From contig OX442324.1 of assembly GCA_949358305.1 (NCBI GenBank), positions 2,593,501 to 2,657,500 on the forward strand: a stretch of 64,000 bases of DNA, in the 5' to 3' direction. Within the stretch, counting starts at the first letter, position 1, and each line of letters opens with the position of its first letter. The notes under the pieces are model-generated. The model did no database searches and was not told where the DNA came from. It saw only the letters and a program-made list of their open reading frames with translations. Source of the DNA: Strigamia acuminata. Lineage: Eukaryota > Arthropoda > Chilopoda > Geophilomorpha > Linotaeniidae. The translations under genes were made by a program, and so were the position numbers. Below are positions 57,474 to 64,000 of the stretch, piece by piece.

Positions 57474-59899
57474 ATAACGTTTTCAACATCTTAAAATAAA
57501 ATTGTCTGCAAAGAAATGAATAAAAAATATATTAAAAATTAATAATAAAAAATTATTATTGTTTTTTTTTTTTAATTTTTTTTTTTGAAGAATAATTTGG
57601 GTAAGAAATATACCGGTAAGGATTTTAAAAATAATTTAGAGTGAATGAAATCATGCGTTGGTGGTGTGGGTTGAAAATGCGTATTTGCAAGTTGTTAACG
57701 GGACAAACAAAAATCACGCACACAGCAGATTTTAGGCTTATTTCTAGTGGAAAATTCATTTCGCTTAACTAACACACAATTAGGTGGTTTAAATTCACGC
57801 AGTTTGCTCGAAAGGTTTTAAATTAATCGTTAGGTGCGTGGATTTGGTTTACATTGACTGGTAGGACTCACGTTAAGCTCTTATTCTTGGTAGATAAACG
57901 TTACATCTGATGCATGAATTACTCCTCTTCTTTCTGATTCGAATGTGGCTGCCACTAGAGGGCACGCACATTGTCTAGCGCCTGCTTCACGCTCGAGGGG
58001 GGCGACATTCGACCGAATCTCTGACAATGGCTTCCGAATCCCGCCCGAATCTTTCCGAATCCCACCCGAATCTTTCCGAATCCCACCCGAATCTTTCCGA
58101 ATCCCACCGAATCTTCGAATCTCGAATCTTTAAGTTGTATACAAATCGAGAAAAATAAAAACAAAATTTATGATTAAAAAATGTAATAATATTTTTACAA
58201 GAAACTTCCTTGAAATTGTCCTTGAAATTGTCCGTAAAATCATCATCGGAAGAAATTATACCTGCGCACCTCGCTGCGCGGTATCTGCGCATGCGCATTT
58301 ACGATTTAGCGCGAACTTCAAATTAATCCCGGAATCGAGCCCGGAATTCATCATTGTTCGCAATTGTGATTGCATTTGATTGCGTGCTATTTTACCTCGT
58401 ATTTTACCACATTTCACTAAGAGTTAAAATTAAAATTAAAAAACATTCCCACTTCACTAAATTTATTTGAAAAAAATCATATGAATCTTTCTGAATCCCA
58501 TCCGAATCCCGCCGAATCCCACCGAATCCCGCCGAATCCCACCGAATCCCATCCGAATCTCCCCGAATCTCATTCGAATCCCCCCCGAATCCCCCGAATC
58601 TATCCGAATCCCCCCGAATCCCAGCCGAATCCCCCGAATCTTTCCGAATCTTTCCGAATCTTTCCGAATCTTTCCGAATCCCATCCGAATCTTTCGAATC
58701 CCAAAGAAGATTCGAATCTCTGACAAGCAGATTCTGATTGTCGCACCCCTCGTTCACGCTTCTATTTTATGGGCTGTTCGGATTTTAAGTTTTTTGTTTT
58801 AGTTCTTTTTTGTAGGAAAAGAATCTTTTTTTTTAAAATAATTTCTTCCATTTTTATTTTATTTTACATAAATTAATTTTTTTTTAAATTGTATTTTTCA
58901 TTAAATGTTTTAAATTCAAATTTTAAATTTTGTTTAAATAAAATCAGTTTTTATTTCAGTTTCAATTTGTGAAATTTTTATTTTATTTTAATTATTTAAT
59001 TTGATTCATAATTTGACGTAAAACTGTTGCTAAATTTTGAAATTCAACTGTTTACTCTTTTGTTTACCAGCCAACTGTCGTTTGGCTAACTATCAAAAAA
59101 TGGCACTAGAGGACTCCAGTTGCATTTAGGATTATTATTTGTTATATTTTGTTACATTATCGAAATAATCCAACAAGATAAAATAAATTTTGTAATTTTT
59201 ATTTGATCGAAAGAAATTAAACATTATTTATAAATATCCGATTACTCAAAACCGTATAAATATTTAACACGATTTATCTTTTAATAATATCAGTGACTTG
59301 AATTAAAATCTCATTAAATTCGTTAATCTTTCTAATTTTTAATCATAATATGCAAATTATGCCTCGTTCAGTACTTGAGCACAAGAAATCCTGAAAAAAA
59401 AATATCACAATAAATTTATAAAATTCAAGGACAAGTTTCAATGACTAAATGAGGAACATTTTTTTTTTTTCTTTCTTTTTTTTAAACAAAAAAAAAAAAA
59501 ACCAGTTCCAAACCACAAAAAAACAATAGAAAGACTCCATTTTGAAAAGAAACCAAACGTAATATTTAAATATTTAAATCTAAGCATAAAAACTAATATT
59601 TCAGCTGTCAACTGGAAGGAAAACGACGGAATGCTTACATCTGAATTCAAACTTTATACAATTGCTCTGACAAAATCCAAAAACGGATCAATCTGTAATG
59701 AATTTTTGTCTACGTTACACAATAATAGTAATATAGCAATAAACGTACAATTATTTCACTATTGAAGTTTCGTTACAATACAAATAAATTACAAAAAAAA
59801 AGAAAAAGGAAATGATTACGTAACAGCTAAAGCTGCTGATTTTGGTTTCAACAAAATGGAAATCACTTTCCGATCTTTTCTACAGCAATGTTCGATCCT
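57474..59899. other. Intergenic region upstream of the zinc-finger gene
   Basis: 2.4 kb. A non-coding 5' exon of the zinc-finger gene probably starts here (an AG acceptor-like site lies just before its ATG). It contains the satellite-bearing element at 57,994-58,752 and long A/T runs at 58,820-59,000 and 59,460-59,510. The 3' part is CLC 3' UTR. No gene seen. Confidence 0.5.
57994..58752. mobile_element. hAT-like element carrying a CCGAATC satellite
   Basis: 759 bp with ends CGAGGGGGGCGACATTC and GATTGTCGCACCCCTCG-type inverse, flanked by TTCACGCT on both sides (57,986-57,993 and 58,753-58,760). Next to the left end are four to five CCGAATC(T/C)-based units and before the right end about twenty more. 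Between them are about 330 bp of ordinary sequence. A degenerate copy with the same plan is at about 47,120-47,345 (CCGAATCTCTGACATGG ... GATTCTGATTGTCGTACCCC). Confidence 0.85.
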
Positions 59900-62800
59900 C
59901 TAATTGTACAACACTGATTCTGGATCCTCATTGGACAGTTGTTTTATGTGCCTAAGAACATCTTTCTTCGTTATAATTCCGAGCAAACGGCTAGAAATAG
60001 GTGAACGGAATTGTTAGTAAGTGTGTTGGTTGTGATTGAGATGAATTAGAATTACCCGTTGTGTGTGACCAGAACTTGTCTGAGACCTAGTTTGCGGAAC
60101 ATATCGATCACTGTTTCCATTGGGGTTTCATCAGTTAATGTAATTGGAGCCTTTAAAAAATTTAATTAATTAATTAATTTGTATTAGAGCTGCCAGATAT
60201 TTTTTTTTTGTATCTAAAATGATGGGACTAACAAGGAAAAAGTGTAGATCGCAAGATAAAAAAAAATAAAAAATTGTAAACTGAATAATTCAATTTTTGA
60301 TTCTGAAATTCAATTTTCATGGTAAAAAATAAATTTTGATGATATAAAACGAGTTTAGGCGATGTGAAATGAGTTTTGACTATGCCAAAAGAGTTTTGGC
60401 GACATAAAATGAATTTAGACGTTAAAAAATGAATTTAGAGGTTAAAAAATAAATTTAGACGATAAAAAATGAATTTAGACGATAAACAAGGAATTTAGAC
60501 GTTAAAAAATGAATTTAGACATAAAAAATAAATTTAGACGTTAAAAAATGAATTTAGACGATAAAAAATGAATTTAAATGATGAAAAATGAATTTAGACG
60601 AAAAGAAAAATCAATTTTAACAATTAAAAAAATTAATTTTGGCCTTAAATGTCAAATTTCACCTAAAAATTCATTTTTTAACATCATAAATTCGTTTTTT
60701 TTTATCCCGTTCATTCGGAACCTTAAATTAAAATTGTTGAATTCAAACTTACTAAATCTAACAACTTTTTTAACTTCAAAGGTGGCGGCCCAGTAGGATT
60801 ATTCTCCGTTGCATTGGTAAATACAACCTTGGAATTTGCACAAATTCCATCCTTATTATTTTTACAATTCATTATAGCTAAAGTCAGATCCCGCCGTAAA
60901 ATGTAACCGACTAAATATTGAGACTCCTCAGAAACGACAACTGGAAAACCGTTATGTTCTGTTTCTCTGAGTAAATTTTCTACAAAAAAAAAACAAAACA
61001 AAAACAAAAAATTAATCCAAACATCAAAGTATACAACAAATCCGTGGTTTATCATACCCGTATCTTCAACTGTCATACTATCCTGCGTTAAGACAGCTAA
61101 TGGTTCATTCCGCGGCTGCATTACGTTGGCCGCCAACGTCGTGTGACTGAATTCTTCCTTGCTATCCAAGAAAGGATAACCATTTAATCCAATATGAGCG
61201 TCGTAGCTAATTCAAATTAAAGATATGTGCGTCGAATCTCGCAATTTTAATCAAACTCAAAATCGAAATAACAAAAGGATACATTCCTTCCCGTCCAAGC
61301 GCATCGCCGACCCATTTACTGGCCATTGCGGCGGCCATTAGAGGCACGATGTATTTGACACCTCCGGTCAGTTCGAACATGATCACCACCAATGAAACTA
61401 GAAAAAGAATTTATTTTTATTAATTTTTATACTTTTTAATCAATTTTTTATTTAAAATTATTTTTTAGAATTACCAGTCATTCTGGTAACGCCTCCTAAA
61501 GCGGCGGCAGCTCCGACCATCGCGTATAAACCGGGAGTGATGCAACCGTCCCCGCATTCGCCGTTGAATATCCACAAATCGGGATAATGACTTGAATTGA
61601 AAATAAAAATAACAATAAATAAATGATTATGAAATAGAATCAATAAATGAATCAATAAATTTACTAAGCCAATTGTTCCATTCCAATACCCATCATTCGG
61701 CCCATAATTGCTCCAATAGCAAGACTAGGAATAAATAATCCGGTGGGTATCTGAAATAAATTGTACAAAAAATTGTTTCGGTATCAATAAAACACTCATT
61801 CGTGCACGAAAGCAATTTGAAAATTGATGTTTAAAATTGATTTTTGGCAACAAAATCTCGTCAAACATCACAATTCAAACGCTTTTTCTTTCTTCTTTTT
61901 TAATTTGAAATTTATTTACCTTGATACCAAACGTAAACACCGTTATTACAATTTTTACAATAAGCGCTAAGAAAAGTTGCTGCACACTAGATATGACACC
62001 TGGACCAGCTTCGGCAATCCCGTGTTGAAAATTAGGATTTGCATTTGTATAATTTCGTTTGTAATTGCTTCAAAATAAAAAAATAAAATTTGAATTTCAA
62101 CAAACCATTTGACGCTCAATTCGTACCAAAGATCCGACACGTCGGCCGGTCCACACTTGCTAAACAAGTGCGATATCAATTCGCTTGTGTTCATACGGGT
62201 GTATTGATTAGGAAACGTTATGATGGCTGTTAAAAGCGTAATGGCTAACACTTCCGTCGTTGGATATTTTCCCAACTTGGAGAATTTTCTGTACCGACAG
62301 ACCCTGATATTTGCTTTTATAAATATTGCACCAACAATTCCCTAAAAAAAATAAATAAAAATTAAATTAAACAGGCTACAAATAAATAAATCAACAAACT
62401 CACTCCTAAAATGCCCAATAAAACAAAGGGCACTAATTCGAAAAATATCCACGGTGTGTTATACTCGACGTAAAATAAAACTGAATGTTCGTTGCCAAAA
62501 GGATTAATCGAGCGCAGTACAAAAGCTGCTACTAAAGCGCAGAAAAAAGATCGCCAAAGTGTCTTCAGAGGAAAATAATAGCTAACCTATAAAAATCAAA
62601 TCAAATCAAAATTCAAACAAATCGCGAGAATTAATTCCGATTTAGACGCCACCTCTTCTAGACTAAAAAGAACTCCGCCGATCGGAGCGCCGAAAGCGAC
62701 CGACACTCCGGCGGCGGCCGCAGCCGATAAAATCTCTCGTTTCTTCGCTTCGTTTTTCCCGTATTTAGAAAACAAGTAGGAAATAATGTTGCCGATGCAA

Positions 62801-63907
62801 CAGGCGACATGCACGAACGGTCCTTCCTTGCCTAAACTCAGTCCCGCGGACACCGCCAACATGACACCGATCGATTTGATGAGCAATGTCCATTTTCCTA
62901 AATATCCACGGATGATAAAACCGCTTAAAATAGTTTTGATCTGAAATTAAATAATTTAAAATAAATAAATAAATCCACTTAAAACATTCTTTTTTGAAAT
63001 TATACTTCTGGAATTCCCGATCCCACGGCGTACGGTGCAAAAGTACGAACTAGCATGACGCACAACGACGCAAAAAACATCGACCACACAATATAGAAGA
63101 AATAATGTACAAAATAAGACCAGGCGCCTGTTCGGCTTAAATTAAAAACTTCGGGCCATATGTACCACTAAAAAAAAATAAATATAAACATTAAAAAAAA
63201 TTTAATTATTCCAATTTTCTTTTCTTTACTAGTGGACATAAGTCGCCGACAAAAAAAGTCTGATTAGACGACCAACAACATTGTTCCTTGTTCAACCAAA
63301 ATGCTTGCGGACAAATCCCTTCACGTAAATCCGCCATCCAACCGGCTCCAATGTCGATCACACCCGCAACACCGCCTGAAATAAATTTTTTTTAAAAAAA
63401 TAAAATAAATAATTTAAAAAAAAAAATTTAATTTAAATTATTCAACCTGCTAAAACACCAACTAGAAAAACACACAACCATCCCGACCATGCGTCGTGGG
63501 CACCTCGAATGAAGCCCCATACGGAGTCGCCCTTTCGTTTGACGAGATATCGATGTCGCATGCGGTCTCTGGCGATGTCGCGAATCCAGTCGATCGTGTG
63601 AAAATCATCGTACTGGCCCATACCGAGGGGGAGATCGTCCGCCTCCGTCGCGTACGAACCACCACCTTGACACGAAATAACAATTTCAAATTAATTAAAT
63701 TATTGTTATTATTATTATTATTTTTTTACCATGTAAATGAGAATTGTGTATCGTTTCAGTTCCCATTTTTGTAGCTGATAAATCTATCATTTCCTCGTCG
63801 CTGCTACTGGTGGGAGTTTTGGCATTTAAACCATTAACAGCATCGTATGTGTGAACTGAAGATTCCGTTTCATTCTTCTTTTTCACCTTCAGCCTGTCAG
63901 TTTCCAT
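59900..63907 (-). CDS. CLCN3/4/5-like: CLC-3/4/5-type endosomal Cl-/H+ exchanger
   Basis: Fifteen exons on the minus strand: 63907-63730, 63665-63447, 63375-63230, 63167-63006, 62940-62653, 62586-62404, 62341-62127, 62067-61920, 61750-61665, 61590-61475, 61397-61283, 61206-61058, 60979-60753, 60150-60056, 59990-59900, in phase, 805 residues (human CLC-3 about 818). The family exchanges two chloride ions for a proton in endosomes. Visible signatures: GSGIPE (~230), GKEGPFVH with the gating glutamate (~272), LFSLEEVSYYF with the proton glutamate (~330), GLFIPS (~517) and the pore tyrosine in [11 protein letters not shown]. Two C-terminal CBS domains follow ([30 protein letters not shown]). Both glutamates being present indicates an exchanger rather than a channel. 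Intron 11 has U12-type signals. Intron 13 holds a tandem repeat. Confidence 0.95.
60290..60660. repeat. Intronic ~20-bp tandem repeat (CLC intron 13)
   Basis: About fifteen degenerate copies of GAATTTAGACGATAAAAAAT, occupying most of the intron between 60,151 and 60,752. Confidence 0.88.
61207..61282 (-). other. U12-type GT-AG intron (CLC intron 11)
   Basis: 76 bp on the minus strand. The donor is GTATCCTTTT, an exact fit to the U12 GT-AG donor. A branch-like ATCTTTAAT lies about 11 nt before the AG, with no polypyrimidine tract. Splicing restores GREGIYDAHI, the conserved junction between the last membrane helix and the first CBS domain. Confidence 0.85.
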
Positions 63908-64000
63908 GACAACTGACGGAAATCTGAATCAATATACAATAACAAAAATCAAAATTCATTTATTTATTTATTTCTTTTATTTTTTTGTAAAAAAAAAATA
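63908..64000. other. CLC upstream flank
   Basis: 93 bp of AT-rich sequence 5' of the CLC start codon, ending at the window edge. A 5' UTR exon is likely here or beyond. Nothing else can be called. Confidence 0.4.

Noticed and set aside
1-64000. tRNA, rRNA or other structured RNA genes
   Set aside because: I looked for B-box-like GGTTCGANNCC and other strong signals and found none I could support; a covariance-model scan would be needed to exclude them.
1-64000. LTR retrotransposons, reverse transcriptase or viral insertions
   Set aside because: No reverse transcriptase, integrase or gag-like reading frame was recognised; all mobile sequence seen is of DNA-transposon type.

Overview
This is a stretch of an animal nuclear genome. 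It is AT-rich (about one third G+C by eye), and its genes are compact and intron-rich; the shortest credible introns are about 61-63 bp. Gene content is metazoan: NEDD1, MBD4, RYBP/YAF2, PPP4R2, NCKIPSD/SPIN90, an endosomal CLC antiporter, an SLC37 sugar-phosphate transporter and a GPI-type three-finger protein. Two introns with U12-type signals imply a working minor spliceosome. MBD4 implies cytosine methylation. I see no vertebrate-specific marker, and an invertebrate (for example tunicate, cnidarian or sponge) fits best, but I cannot fix the phylum.

Layout. 0.2-4.4 kb: SLC37 (minus, 3' end outside the window). 5.2-8.5 kb: NEDD1 (minus), head to head with MBD4 (9.4-19.5 kb, plus), whose introns are packed with small DNA-transposon relics. 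20.3-27.8 kb: an unfamiliar secreted protein (minus) with signal peptide, long coiled coil, sushi, Ig and sushi domains. 27.8-35.7 kb: gene-poor, with one orphan exon-like block at 29.6 kb and a cluster of palindromic CRE sites. 35.7-38.6 kb: NCKIPSD (minus), with a possible 43-residue two-exon microprotein just upstream. 39.2-43.7 kb: mostly repeats. 43.7-45.1 kb: three-finger protein (plus). 47.5-49.8 kb: PPP4R2 (minus), head to head with RYBP (50.6-51.6 kb, plus). 51.6-55.5 kb: empty apart from repeats. 55.5-57.5 kb: six-finger C2H2 protein (minus). 59.9-63.9 kb: CLC-3/4/5 type exchanger (minus).

All exon chains were built by hand from splice sites, with intron phase checked at every junction. 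Every multi-exon chain closes in frame except SLC37, which has a frame break near 1.37-1.40 kb. The genes do not form one pathway. MBD4 and RYBP are chromatin/DNA-repair factors, NEDD1 and PPP4R2 act at the centrosome/cell cycle, and CLC and SLC37 are membrane transporters.

The most noteworthy items are the two U12-type introns (one AT-AC in NEDD1, one GT-AG in the CLC gene), the unfamiliar coiled-coil/sushi/Ig secreted protein, a rich set of nested foldback transposons with intact target-site duplications, a satellite-bearing hAT-like element, and a frame-neutral 63-bp intron in RYBP.
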